From Harmonia axyridis (Eukaryota; Arthropoda; Insecta; Coleoptera; Coccinellidae), in NCBI RefSeq assembly GCF_914767665.1, contig NC_059503.1:37200001-37264000 (forward strand): a DNA stretch of 64,000 bases. The letters run 5' to 3'. The position numbers and the translations under genes were made by a program. The notes below the pieces were generated by a model. It worked only from the letters and a program-made list of their open reading frames with translations, did no database searches and was not told the origin of the DNA. Shown piece by piece: positions 14,001-23,960 of the stretch (position 1 is its first letter; the number at the start of each line of letters is the position of its first letter).

Positions 14001-17000
14001 AGAACAACCAACTCTGTGCGTTGGTTCAAACAAATGCCTCCCCATACACATATAGAACCTCCGCCAAAAGCTGTTGTGGGTACCATAAACTGTTCTGCAT
14101 ACCTTCGACCTCTTTCCCTCCAAGCAAGAATACGTCCATCGGAGTTGACCAAACGAAATCCAGACTCATCCGTAAATAAACATCGGCTCCAATCTTCAAG
14201 TGTCCAATTGCGGTGCTCCTCAGCCCATTGCCGTCGATGAACCCGGTGTTCCCTATTCAAACGGGGATGTTGTACCCTTCTACGTGCTCTCAAACCACGA
14301 ACATGAAGTCGTCGTCTTACAGTCTGGTTCGAAATTAGAACTCCTGTTGCAACTCTCAGTGATCTATTGAGCCGCGACGCCGGGTAAGTGGGATTTCTCC
14401 TAGCATTGAGCATCAAAAGACGATCTTGAGCAGCTGTTGTACTGCGCTGCCGACCTCCCCCATGAACATAAGCTACTGAGTCGTTTTGGATGAACCTATT
14501 CCAAGCCCGAATCACGACAATTTGCGAAACATTCAACCGCCGGGACACTTCTCGCTGGGACAAACCTTCCTGTATCCACCGTATGATTTGGTCCAGTTGC
14601 ACAGGAGCCAAACGTCTTCTCGGCATGACTGATAAGCTGATATTGTTCTCATTTCTTCAATTATTGTCACCTTATGTGTTTGAACGAGAGAAAAAAATAG
14701 ATTTAATAACAAGTACCACATTGCTTTTCACTCCACCTGTAACAGCCTAGAGATAATAATCGATTTTGTGAACAAGAGCCGATGAAGTGGGGAAGACTTT
14801 GATATAATCAACTCACAACATCTTACTTTTTCCTTAGAGAACATGTAATGTACAGATATTCACGAGATAACTTGAAAAAAATACAAATGAAGAGAAGTTC
14901 ATAAGTGATCCCTAGCAATTGCTGATCAGTGTATTTGTCCTCACACTCTCAATATTTTTGCACAATGCCGAGATCTTCAAAATTTTGCCAGTGTGAGAGC
15001 CCTTCAACAACAGAGTGAGATTATTATTTTTTTAATTTTTTGGGGGGTGTCATCAATCCCTCTTGATTCAGAAACTTGAATCGTGCAGAAGTCGCTATCT
15101 ATCGATGATGTTGAAGGAAAGGTTAATAGAGTCGTGATGATCATCGACAGTGAATAGGTTTCTTTCTAACATTAACTTTCCAAAAACCTACTACTAACAT
15201 TTGATTCTGCGGTTGGAACTTCCTCGGTGGCTCGATTGGTGAGAGCGTAGGACTAATCATTCGGAGGTTGAGGGTTTGAGTCCCGCTCGAGGAGGTACTT
15301 TTTTCATAATTAAAAACTGTCTTCAAGCAGTGATCTTATTTTCTTATATTAATTCAGACATAAAATCATTATTTCGTATTGTACGAAATAGGGCTGGGAA
15401 TCATGAATGAATGATTAGAATATTCGAATAATTGAATTTTGCATTATTCGAATATTCATGAATATTCACTGAATAGTTGAATATTCACTAAATAGTCGAA
15501 TAATCAATGACTACTTTTCTATTCATGAATTATCAGTGAATAGTCGAGTATTCACTGAATATTTGAATAATCAATGACTACTTTTCTATTCATGAATAAT
15601 CAGTGAATAGTTAAATATTCACTGATTATTCAGTGAATAGTTTTCTATTCAGTGAGTAGTTGGATATTTATGAATATTCGTTACTATTCATAAATATTCA
15701 ATGGTGATGAGTAGTTAGTTGAGTAATCAATCAATACAAAACTGTATCAGAAAACAAAGTTTTTTGAAAATTTCATATAATTGAACACGAAGTGTATTCT
15801 TGAAGGATTTAATGTTCTCAGAATCCGCTTCATCATTCTATTTTGCACCTGTAGACCTGTAATGGGCCTATGTATTGTCCCAGCGAAGGTTTTACTTCGT
15901 CTATTCAAGGATCTATTGTATTTTGTACGTTGTGATGTAATACAAATAATTTATGTATTTACCAAACGACAATTTGATAATAAAAATATGACAATTTTTT
16001 CGGTAAAACCAGAGTAGAGTAGTTTTTACATTTATGCATCAGATAATAGTAAACTGTGTTCAGTATTACCTGTTCGTTATAGTTCTGTTAAATATTTATG
16101 AATATTTTGTGCTAGATATCAACGAAGATTTAGTCCAATATCGGAGGCTAGATTTTTCGAGTGGAATATTAGAATGAGTATTAACTGAATAATCATTGAA
16201 TATTTACTTAATATTCATTGAATAAACAGTTATAATATCATAAGAGCATAGAAAATATTTGATTATACACCGAGTCACGATAACGCAACTCGAGTGGTGT
16301 TTCGCGAAATACGTCGAGTAAAGAGGTTCGTATAATAAAAATATAAATAAAATTTTTAATTTCTTAATAGAACTATAATCGTAGCGCTGCCTATTGAGAA
16401 ATTCAATGACATTTCACTGAGCTCGACTTGTTTTTTAGTGAAAGTCCAATTACGTTAATGTGGAAATGATGGCAATATGGAGAGAGACGAAACACCAAAA
16501 CGATTATACCACGTCGCTAAGGGTATATTCACTCATCAAAACGCGGGGATTTTATTGGTCCATTAAAACATGAGTTTAATAATTGAATATTGACTGAATA
16601 TTCATTGATTAATCACTGAATATTCATTGAATAATCACTGAATATTCATTGAATAATCTCTGAATATTTATTGAATAATCAATAAATATTCAACGAATAG
16701 TTGAATATTCATGAATAATCAAGCATTAATATTTGTTTGAATGAATTATTCGAATAATCGAATAAATTTGAGAATGAATATTCGAATACAAAAAGGTGAA
16801 AAAGTCCCAGCCCTAGTACGAAATAAAAAAAAAACGATTGGTCGGAGAACGAGTATTAAAAACCTCTTTTTTCAAAATTTTTGAATGAATCTCATGTTCT
16901 ATGATCTGACAAAGCACTTGACGATCTACTTTAAAGTCATGGGATAGACAATCAGAAATAATTAGGTACAAGGGCATTGTGAGGGTATTACAAATCACTA

Positions 17001-20000
17001 TTATATAGCTTACACAGAAATAGTCATGGAATAGAATAATTGAAAATCCAATTTCTAAATAGAGACATAATGGCAAACCTACCTATCGATGGTCTGAAAA
17101 TTCCTATGGGTAGTGCTCCACTTGAATCTTTTATCATTATCTCAGCTACTGATTTTGTAAAGGTGTAGGTATTGGGCCACTGTCCTATGATACTAAAATG
17201 AAATCATGACATTCTTAAAACGGATATGAACTGAAAGTCTAATATTTTCTTTTATTTCATATGTAGGTAATTCGAAATGATAACAAAAATAGCTCTTTTT
17301 AGATGCCTGAGAACTTACCTTTTTGTATTTTGATCAGCTTCCGAAGGTGTCATTTGTTCTAATATTTGTCCTATTTTTTCATAATGCAGAGGGTGATCGT
17401 AAAATCTTTCTTCAATTTCCTCCCGATGACAATTTGAAAAGGCTGTCGAAACATGCATTGAACTCTAGAAGAAATAAAGTTTTAAAAATATGATGGAAGA
17501 AAAATATTCAGGAAAAAGATCCATTATGAACATATTTCTTAAGAGATTTTTCAAGTACTAGATTCATATCAATATAAGACTGAATTTCTATGGCAATCTA
17601 TAATCGAAGCATTTCTTCATTTCGAAATAGTGAAGAATGAAAAATTCTTCAAGGCCCAGTTATTCGATTCCGTGAAATGATCTGATAAAAATTCATTATC
17701 AATTCTTGACACGTTTAAGACTTTAGAAAATGTACGTCTATTCCAACTGAATCACAATTATTTTTCATTGTATAATATTAGCATACAGTTTGCACTTTTG
17801 ACACTGAGCTAGTTCTAATAGACCTTGGTTTCATCATCTTTGCAAAATAAACGGAAAGCCGATGGAAAAAATCGTTTACTTATGTAACTCGTTGAATATT
17901 GATACACCAAAGTAAATGCTTCCAAAACACACAATAATTTTTTCTCAGAATACAAATATTAATAATTAATAAAGTGTGCTGATAAAAGGAAACTCGAACT
18001 ATCTCCGCTTAAAACTAAAAAATTAGCAATTAATGTAATATTAGAAGTTGAAATTTTTACCTCCCTTACTCAAATTCACTAGATACCCTTTATGGAGTAC
18101 TCTTACCCTGAACAGATCGCTTTCGTCATAATAATATGAAGTTCTTCTCACTGATGACAAATTCGATGCTAAAAAGCCCAGAAATTCAAAATTTTCGATA
18201 AATGTCGCGTTGAGTTTGTTGATGGGCAAAATCTGTCTAGGGTCTCCTTGAATATGGCCATCCGAAATTTTGTTTTCTTGATGAAATCAAGACTTCATGT
18301 TTGATAGCAATGAATGATAGAATTGAGATTTGAAGTAATAATTTAGTAATAATTTCAAGCTTCATGCGAAATTTTATGTTGATTGCGTACCAAAGCCAGA
18401 GAGAATTCAAGAAGAATATCGCACAAAAATAACCTGATCTTTCCGCTACTACAAAATCCATGGTGTTGAGATTAAGCTTTGTAAAAAAATTTAAGGTTGA
18501 TCACATTAGCGTTTTGAATGGTTATATATAGGGTGGGCCACGGTTGATGCACAGAACACCCTAACTACACAGAAGCGTAAGACCGCCTTCCCGCCCAAAC
18601 TTTATCTGAAAGCGCTTGTGCTATGCTAAGTGTTACAAATGTCAACGTCAAATTTAATATATTAAACTAATGGATTTTTTGTGTATACTTACGAAAGTAA
18701 ACGGTCAACTGAGAAGAAATCCCAGAATGTATTTTCCAATTGAACTGATTTAACTGCGCCTAGACCTACATTAATTTCATTCAATTCAAATTTTCCGCTC
18801 AATAGTGACAGATGTAATACTTAGCAGAGAAGCAAGGACACGAAAATTCGCCACTTGAAGATCAAAGTGCCGCCTTTTACTTACGCTTCTGTGTATTCAG
18901 GGTGTTCTGTGGTTGATGGTATACCCTGGTCTCTTAGGGGTTGTCCATTAATCACGTGATCTTTTTTTAGCATTTTTTAACCCCCCCTCCCCCATTGGTA
19001 ATACGTAGTGAGGTTTAAGACCACCCCCCCTCCCCCTTCTCAACATCATGTGTATTTTTAGTACCTACAACGAATCTTAAAATTTTCTGAATATTATCTT
19101 AATTCAAATACAGGTGTATAAACTATAATCTTATTTTATTCTGAAATTAAGGACCATAATAAAAATGTCTACACCAGGTTGCAAGTTTTTTTTGATTGCC
19201 ATAACAATAATAATAAACGAAGAGTGTAATCATAGGAAAAACATGTATTGTACTAGTACATGAATATATTTAATGTAGTCAAGGTCACTACACGCCGCGC
19301 CGTGCCGCTTAATATTTGTTTAAAAATCGCGCGTTTGACGAAAAAATAAATACACGTGATATCTTACTACACCCCCTCCCCTTGTGATATTTTCGTGATT
19401 TTTATCAAACCCCTCCCCCCCCTTTCAAGCCTCACATGATTAATGGACAACCCCTTACGGAGAACGGAAAGTACGATTTTATTAAAAATTTGGTTTCTTG
19501 GGTAGGAATAACTGCTCTATCGATCTGAAATATTTTCAACGCTGGAGTGTTGCCGCTTATATATAAAATAAGGATTCACGGCTAGGCCAAAAAAAAAAAA
19601 AATTGCGCCAGTCTCACTCTGTTGTTAAAGGGCTCCCACACTGGCAAACATTTGAAGATCTCGGCATTATACAAAAATATTGAGAGTGAGAGGACAAATA
19701 TTATGCAATATTTTTGAGTAATGTGAGGGGTAGGGATTCACGGATTGGCTTGATATTCATGCAACGTGGCTCAATCTCAAGCTCAAGTAGCTTGAGCTTG
19801 AATCCCTAATCAAAAAGTATTTACAACTTCGATATTTCGAATAGAACAACCTATAATTTATTACTTTTTCGGTTTTCCGTAGGCTCTTGACTAATAACAT
19901 ACTAACTTTCTTGACCCTACCACAAAAGATTTTCAAGTAATTGATTGATTTACTTCACTTCTTTTTTTGGGCGCAACATAGCTTTAATTGAACATTCATC

Positions 20001-22245
20001 TTTTCGGCATACTTGCAATCCTAGAAAGCTGAAATTTCGGATATAGATAACGTATATACCATGTATCATTTAGGTGTAATAACACAATAATAGGTCCTTA
20101 ATCAAACAGGACTGTTCGAAATTACAGGCTTCAACGAGACATACTGAAAAGATGAAAAGTACGTTTTTCCAAATGAAATGACAGCATATTATAAGACATA
20201 AGAGGCCAATTGAAAAGTCCCCGGTCTACCATAGTAAAACACATTTTTTGGCAAAATTCGATTTAATTATTTAACATAGTTGACTTTGAGGACGATACAG
20301 CGATAACAGCGATGTTCCAACTTTTCGATACCACTTTTGTAGTACGATTTGTCTTTCGCTTCAAAATTTGAATAGGCCTCAGTTTCGGCGATTACTTCTT
20401 CATTGGCGCTAAATTTATTGCCAGCTACCATTCTCTTGAGGTCAGAGAACAGAAAAAAGTCGTTGGGGCCAGATCTGGAGAATACGGTGGATGTAGAAGC
20501 AATTCGAAGCCCAATTCATGCAATTTTGCCATTGTTTTCATTGATTTGTGACACGGTGCATTGTCTTGATGACACAACACCTTTTTTTCTTCAAATGGGC
20601 CCGTTTTTAACGATTTCATCCTTCAAACGATCCAATAAGGCAATATAATAATCGCTGTTGATGGCCTGACCCTTTTGGAGGTAACATCCAAAACATCCAA
20701 GAATAGTGATGCCATAACCTTGCCAGCTAACTGTTGTGTTTTTCCTCGCTTTGGATTCGGTTCATCGTGTGCAGTCCTCTTAGCAGACTGTCAATTGGAC
20801 TCCGGAGTGAAATGATAGAGCCATGTTTCATCCATTGTCACATATCGACGCAAAAATTCAGGTTTATTGCACTTACACACACATCTTCAAACACTACTCA
20901 GAATCATTAACACGTTGTTGCTTTCGGTCGACTGTGAGCTCAGGCGACAGCCTTTTTGCACACAGCTTTCTCATGTACAAATATTCGTGAATGATATCAT
21001 GTACACGTTCAGATGATATCTTCACAATGTCTGCTATCTCGATCAACTTCACTTAACGGTCATTCAAAAATTATTTTGTGAACTTTTTTGATTTTTTCGT
21101 CGTTGACAACCTCTTTTGGGCGTTCACTGCGTTCGCCGTCTTCGGTGCTCATTTCACCACGTTTAAACTAGGCATACCAAACACTAGCATACCAAACACA
21201 AACGGTTGTTTTTCCTGGTGCAGACCCCGGAAACTCTTTATAAAGCCAAGATTTTGCTTCAACCGTATTTCACCTTCAAAAAGCAATATTTTACACACGA
21301 AATTCTTTTTTTCCATCTTTATTCGAATAACTAACGAAGCTACACTCACAACGCAATATCTTACAAACTAATGGAAAGACTGAGCTTTAATTCACACGGC
21401 TAATGGCCCTAGCAGTCGAACCCGGAAACTTAAAACTAAATTCAAGCTTCGTCCAATATTTCGTCTTGGGAGTATTGTAAAAGTTATAAAATAAGTATTT
21501 AATCAATCAATCAAAAAAAACTTTCATCTTTTAGATACGTCCGAGTTCAAGTTTTGCGCGTATATATAGGCAAATAGCATAACAACTTCCTTCGTTCATG
21601 CACCAATTGTACACTTGGATATAGCTATATACACTAGTCTCCAAGGTTGAAATTGATGCGTGAACGAGCAGTCAAAAGCTCCTAACTTCATGTCAGTGCT
21701 TGCCTATTGTCCTCACCTTCAGATTTTTCATATCTTTTCCGAGCTTGAGGACTTCCTGGGCTCCTTTAACGTTGACGCAGTAGGCGTGTTTAAGATTTTC
21801 GTCGAATCTCATTGTGGCGGCAACGTGGAAAATTAGGTCGATCTTTTCTACCAGCATCTGTCTGTCTGTTTTAGATATTCCTAAGTCCGGCAGAGATACA
21901 TCTCCGCTAACACCCACGATTCTGTGTATAAATTTTGGACACTCCTTTTGCAGATTTTCGAATACCTGAAATCGAAATATTTGTGTTTTATATCGTTCAG
22001 TAAATAATGTTTCCTTTTACAATTTATGGGAATAGTAGAGATTATTAACTCACCACATCTTCGAATAAATTTTTTAGTCTCGTCTCAACATCTTTACCTT
22101 TCTTGGGCCTTATTAATAAATACAATGTAGACACCGAAGTACTCCTAATAAGTTTTTCTATGAGTATCTTCCCCAGAAAACCAGTACCACCTGTGATAAA
22201 TACATTGGTATTCTCGTAGAATTTCAAAATCGGCGAAGTTGCCAT
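7947..22245 (-). CDS. Fatty acyl-CoA reductase (FAR), eight coding exons
   Basis: FARs reduce long-chain acyl-CoA to fatty alcohol with NADPH, at the ER or peroxisome membrane; in insects the products feed cuticular lipids, wax or pheromones. Coding exons run 22054-22245, 21717-21965, 17319-17464, 17083-17192, 12592-12796, 12296-12535, 8214-8471 and 7947-8082. Their lengths sum to 1536 nt, and all phases join without a stop to give 511 residues, the usual family size. The NAD(P)-binding motif TGGTGFLG is at residues 18-25, the active-site YTFTK at 205-209, the FAR C-terminal domain at about 386-466 and a closing membrane helix at about 470-491. Every inferred intron has GT-AG borders. The start is the ATG opening MATSPILKFY; a non-coding first exon may lie upstream because an acceptor precedes it at 22269. 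Introns, not exons, carry the transposons, so the gene is probably functional. Confidence 0.93.
8214..8471 (-). CDS. FAR coding exon 7 (FAR_C domain)
   Basis: It encodes KMYKKIHKLSDVLTFFS, WKFSNDN, FFFDMKSLDLWAYY and HGIRKYILKD, the hallmark of the FAR C-terminal domain. Read through, a TAA follows directly, but GAT|GTAAGA is a consensus donor and splicing to the next exon restores a family-typical C-terminus. Confidence 0.9.
8835..9345 (+). repeat. Dispersed repeat family R1, about 1.4 units, direct
   Basis: The unit shared with 9610-9965 and 27360-27810 has the blocks AACTTCTACAGGTTGTTCGG, GTTGTGGGATGACTCTGTC, AGTTATCCAACACGAGG and GTCCAGTAGAC. Here the first block recurs at 8890 and 9200, so the unit is partly tandem at about 310 bp. 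It lies in the last FAR introns. The type is unknown, possibly Helitron-like or a satellite seed. Confidence 0.65.
9610..9965 (-). repeat. Dispersed repeat family R1, inverted copy
   Basis: This is the reverse complement of the 8835-9345 unit, with matching blocks such as GAACAACCTGTAGAAGTTTC, TAACTTGACAGTGTC and CTACTGGACTA. It makes a divergent pair with the direct copy just upstream. Confidence 0.65.
10130..10490 (-). repeat. Possible LTR fragment
   Basis: On the minus strand a TATAAGGG box is followed by AGTTCAGTCTAC, a region rich in promoter-like motifs, AATAAA about 200 nt later, and then TTTGTCCTTGGCCGTGAAC, which could be a primer-binding region of a BEL or Gypsy-type element. No second LTR or coding part was found. 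Confidence 0.25.
10786..11012. mobile_element. hAT-type MITE with 8-bp target duplication
   Basis: The 227-bp element runs from TAGGGCCGGCG to CGCCGGCCCTA and is flanked by an exact 8-bp direct repeat GTCAAAGT (10778-10785 and 11013-11020). Eight-bp duplications with this type of terminus indicate the hAT superfamily. It lacks coding capacity and lies in a FAR intron. Confidence 0.8.
12179..12277. repeat. Near-perfect inverted repeat (hairpin) in FAR intron
   Basis: The arms TATTCGACTGGCTTCACCAG and CTGGCGCAGCCAGTCGAATA, together with inner GTGCGAATTAATT / AATTAATTCGCAC, pair over about 35 bp. A second nested hairpin CGAGCTAATTA / TAATTAGCTCG sits in the middle. It is only 19 bp from the exon 6 donor, so it would be transcribed in the FAR pre-mRNA. 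Confidence 0.75.
12296..12535 (-). CDS. FAR coding exon 6
   Basis: It encodes IPIYNYVS, ITWGEYCN and a hydrophobic stretch (YLILKLFYHLIPAIIFD) seen at this position in insect FARs. The acceptor is TTTTTTAG and the donor GGG|GTAAGT. A perfect-looking inverted repeat lies 19 bp downstream in the following intron. Confidence 0.9.
12592..12796 (-). CDS. FAR coding exon 5
   Basis: It starts by completing the Val of FRPSI-V and continues ISTYKEPLEGWIDN, YGPTGI and LVPGDMCVSALIT, all standard FAR motifs. The acceptor is TTTGCAG and the donor AAAG|GTAAGT. The intron upstream contains the Tc1, tRNA-like and hAT insertions. Confidence 0.9.
13190..13360. repeat. Dispersed repeat R2, left half (split by Tc1)
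   Basis: It is rich in CTTGA/TCAAG words and ends ATATTGCATAA. It matches in inverted orientation the uninterrupted copy at about 19700-19815 (TTATGCAATATTTTTGAGTA, GATTCACGG). The right half is at 14932-15045. Confidence 0.65.
13361..14931 (-). mobile_element. Tc1-like DNA transposon (DD34E), almost intact
   Basis: Inverted ends of 30 bp: CACTGCTCAACAATTGATAG plus GGATCACTTA at the left, and the matching TAAGTGATCCC...CAGTG at the right, with few mismatches. TA dinucleotides flank both ends (13359-13360, 14932-14933), the Tc1/mariner target duplication. It contains a transposase gene with one stop. It is inserted in repeat R2 inside a FAR intron, and a paralogous empty site is at 19699-19700. 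Confidence 0.92.
13610..14626 (-). pseudogene. Tc1-like transposase with one premature stop
   Basis: The reading starts MPRRRLAPVQLDQI and runs 338 codons to a TAG at 13610-13612. The N-terminus has two helix-turn-helix parts (SQREVSRRLNVSQ; later RRRLHVRGLRARR). The DDE triad is visible: FTDESGF, IDDNARPH and CIEHVW, with 34 residues between the second and third, as in Tc1 elements. A single TAA after MSRQLST (about 13754) cuts the frame, yet it stays open beyond with EDLSNALRDIW and MPRRVECLRRA, the normal Tc1 tail. The loss is therefore recent. Such proteins cut and paste their own element at TA sites in the nucleus. Confidence 0.92.
14932..15045. repeat. Dispersed repeat R2, right half
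   Basis: TTTGTCCTCACACTCTCAAT followed by GCCGAGATCTTC and CCAGTGTGAGAGCCC matches, inverted, the uninterrupted copy at 19610-19698. Confidence 0.7.
15221..15294 (+). tRNA. tRNA-Ile (AAT)-like gene, probably a pseudogene
   Basis: The acceptor stem TCCTCGG/TCGAGGA pairs over 7 bp (one G-T), the D-stem GCTC/GAGC is perfect, and the T-arm GAGGG-TTTGAGT-CCCGC has one mismatch. The loop CTAATCA gives anticodon AAT at 15255-15257. The anticodon stem is weak (one mismatch and two G-T pairs) and position 37 is C rather than a purine. Both internal promoter boxes look usable, and a Pol III terminator T6 follows at 15299-15304. It lies in a FAR intron, on the opposite strand. It could also be a SINE head without a body. 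Confidence 0.5.
15389..16815. mobile_element. hAT-type element built of palindromic TGAATATTCA repeats
   Basis: It begins TAGGGCTGGGA and ends TCCCAGCCCTA, flanked by an exact 8-bp duplication GTACGAAA (15381-15388, 16816-16823). About 300 bp at each end is made of irregular repeats of ATTCACTGAATA and TGAATATTCA type words; the roughly 840-bp middle is ordinary sequence without a recognised gene. TSD length and ends indicate hAT; the repeat arms are unusual. Confidence 0.8.
17083..17192 (-). CDS. FAR coding exon 4 (active-site Tyr-Lys)
   Basis: It encodes GQWPNTYTFTKSVAE, with the catalytic Y-x3-K pair, and PIGIFRPSI, the conserved substrate-side motif. The acceptor is CATTTTAG and the donor ATAG|GTAGGT. 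It is too short for a standard ORF cut-off but fits its neighbours in phase. Confidence 0.88.
17319..17464 (-). CDS. FAR coding exon 3
   Basis: It encodes residues 148-195 plus two bases. MHVSTAFSNC matches the strongly conserved FAR segment that carries the catalytic Thr region, followed by EEIEERFY. The donor is AAG|GTAAGT. The 4.2-kb intron before it holds two MITEs, a repeat copy and a mariner. Confidence 0.88.
18041..18475 (-). other. Unknown ORF pair, member of a three-copy local family
   Basis: On the minus strand an ORF at 18237-18461 begins MDFVVAERSGYFCAIFF with a hydrophobic N-terminus, and another at 18041-18229 follows. Diverged nucleotide copies occur at about 24775-25330 and 25385-25460, sharing AATATTCTTCTTGAA and the ATCT(T/C)AAC...GGAT block. 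No family was recognised. It lies in FAR intron 2 and might be a transposon piece or an old gene fragment. Confidence 0.35.
18530..18928. mobile_element. MITE with about 50-bp imperfect inverted ends
   Basis: The left end carries GCACAGAACACCCTAACTAC then ACAGAAGCGTAAG. The right end is its inverse, CTTACGCTTCTGTG and AGGGTGTTCTGTG. There is no coding sequence. It lies directly beside another MITE. Confidence 0.7.
18937..19454. mobile_element. MITE with GGGGTTGTCCATTAATCA ends
   Basis: GGGGTTGTCCATTAATCACG at the left and TGATTAATGGACAACCCC at the right are inverted ends, with TTA on both outer sides (18934-18936, 19455-19457) as a likely 3-bp target duplication. Runs of C flank the inner side of both ends. 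Superfamily uncertain. Confidence 0.75.
19570..19815. repeat. Dispersed repeat R2, uninterrupted copy
   Basis: This is the inverse of the split copy at 13190-15045. It has CACTCTGTTGTTAAAGGGCT, GAAGATCTCGGCATTATAC, AGGACAAATATTATGCAATA and a CTCAAGTAGCTTGAG palindrome. It shows the empty target (TA at 19699-19700) into which Tc1 jumped in the other copy. Confidence 0.75.
20205..21442 (-). mobile_element. Mariner element, degenerate
   Basis: The minus-strand protein remnants include VLCHQDNAPCHKSMKTM (second catalytic Asp), LHPPYSPDLAP and, in another frame, NDFFLFSDLKRM (third Asp, D34D type). The N-terminal domain near 21150-21350 reads KILLFEGEIRLKQ and FIKSFRG. Several frameshifts break it. 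The ends CAATTGAAAAGTCCCCGG and CCGGAAACTTAAAACT form imperfect inverted repeats. Inserted in FAR intron 2. Confidence 0.85.
21717..21965 (-). CDS. FAR coding exon 2
   Basis: It encodes residues 65-147, in phase 0 at both ends. It contains GVSGDVSLPDLGIS and IDLIFHVAATMRFDE, the conserved middle of the FAR Rossmann domain, and ends in NLK before a GTGAGG donor. The acceptor is TTTCAG. Confidence 0.9.
22054..22245 (-). CDS. FAR coding exon 1 (Rossmann dinucleotide motif)
   Basis: It encodes residues 1-64: a short lead, VFITGGTGFLGK with the glycine-rich NAD(P)H loop, then LYLLIRPKKGK, typical of the extended short-chain dehydrogenase fold. The donor after GAAGATGTG is GTGAGT. The exon itself may begin at 22268 after a TTTTTATAG acceptor, with a short 5' leader. 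Confidence 0.9.
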
Positions 22246-22269
22246 TTCCAGAGAGGGGTAGGAAATGCC

Positions 22270-22850
22270 TATAAAAATTATTACAAATGAGTGACTGAGT
22301 TTCATAATGAAAATACATGAATTAATCCGTGAATGATTTGAGTTGTTCGATAAATTCAAAATCTTCATGATTTGAATACTTGCGTTATAAATTTGTGTAA
22401 TTTAGTTGAGTTGAAATTTGATAAGATATGTAATGTTATGACATATCTTAAGCCTATAATTCCTGGCATCTGGAGACGCATTCTTTGGAACAGTACGCTC
22501 TCCATTTCTCAAAGATAAGTAGAAAGTAAAGTTAGTAAAAAAGTCGAAATTATGCAAAAAGCCATGATTTACTTCTGCTATTTTATTTCCAGAACAATTT
22601 TTTGTCATACCATGACATCTTCAGGTGAGTATTACCGGATACTCACTGCATTATCACTTGAATAAGTCATGGTGAACTTTCATCAAGTGAAGGTTGAAAC
22701 AATCAAAAAGCAGAGGTTTTTTTGAACACTATATCAGCTCTAAAACGATTGATTGTCAGAAATAATCTTATAGGATTAAAGAACTACATGATCATTTGAA
22801 CTGTGGAAAAATTAATCGTTTGATCGAAAACATGTTGTCTGATAGGAGAC
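22270..22850. other. Upstream region of FAR
   Basis: It probably contains the FAR promoter and a non-coding first exon, but no TATA box, initiator or exon could be fixed. A short inverted repeat AAGATATGT.../ACATATCTT lies at about 22421-22450. Confidence 0.3.
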
Positions 22851-22854
22851 TTTC

Positions 22855-23960
22855 AAAACGTTGAATAATGGTCTTCCGCAGGGTTCGGTTTTCTCTAACA
22901 TACTTTTCAATTCATACTTGTGTGATATCCCTGTTACTTCATCTGAGAAATTCATTTATGCCGTTGATATTGTTCTTTCGTTTCGTCATTCTGATTTTGG
23001 AATTATTGAAAATACTTTCAATGAAGATCTAAAAATTATGGAGAATTATTTTCTTGAATGGCGCTTATGCCCTATAATCCAAACGAAACAGTAGTATTCT
23101 GTTTTCATTTAAATAATCAACTAAAATACAGAAAATTGAAAGTAACTTGCAATAATTCCGCCTTGAATCATAATTTTGCTTCCAAATATCAAGTTAAACT
23201 CGATTCTTCTTTGAATTTCAAGGTTCACTAGGATATTTTGCGTTTGAAAGTTGAGAAATATATCCTCCAAAAATTAGCAGGATCTTCATGAGGTGCTGAT
23301 GCCAGCACTCTTCGTACGGCAGCCTTGGCCTTAGTTTTTTCTGCTGCTGAATACTGTTGTACTGTTTGGTTCAATAGTGCTCATGTTCATTAAATTGATG
23401 CACAGCTTAACGTTTCTATGAGAATTATTGGTGGAACTATTAGACCTACACCTTTACATTGGTTACCGGTGCTATCACATTTAGTTTCGCCTCATATTCG
23501 TAGACAGGTTGCACACAAGAAATCTTGGGATAAATTTCATTTCTTCCCGAACTTATTTCCAATTGTATCCTACCTCCCAGATTCTAGAACTGATAGATTA
23601 AGGTTACGCAAACCTTTATGAATTAATACCTTTCTTCAATCTAATGAAAGCGACAAGGAAATTTGGCGTTCGGAATGGAGTTCTTCTAATGTCTTCAAAA
23701 AAGTCTTATCGTTGATCCTTCAGAAAAAGTTCTAGGTTTCAATCTTCCCAGGAAAATTTGGTGTATTTTGAATCGACTAAGGACTAGTAATGGTCGTTGC
23801 AATAGCAATGCTCTGCAACGGGCATTCTATTGAAAGCCCACTGTGTGAGTGTGGTGTAGCAGAAACCATTGACCACTTGGTGAATACTTGTCCAATTTAT
23901 AAATTACATGATGGTTTCCAAGCTTTTGTTTGTTTTAGGTTCCAATTATAAAGTCGTCAA
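22855..23960 (+). pseudogene. LINE reverse transcriptase fragment, decayed
   Basis: NNGLPQGSVFSNILFNSYL is the RT core motif, and FIYAVDIVLSF is the YADD box with one catalytic Asp lost (A-V-D). The C-terminal part follows in broken frames: LHWLPVLSHLVSPHIRR, and CECGVAETIDHL with a C-x-C...H...C knuckle. It is 5' truncated. The clade was not resolved (RTE- or jockey-like). Confidence 0.75.

Noticed and set aside
15400..15720. Regularly repeated short words, considered as a CRISPR-like array or satellite
   Set aside because: Repeats are irregular, self-complementary and bounded by hAT ends with an 8-bp duplication; the genome is eukaryotic.
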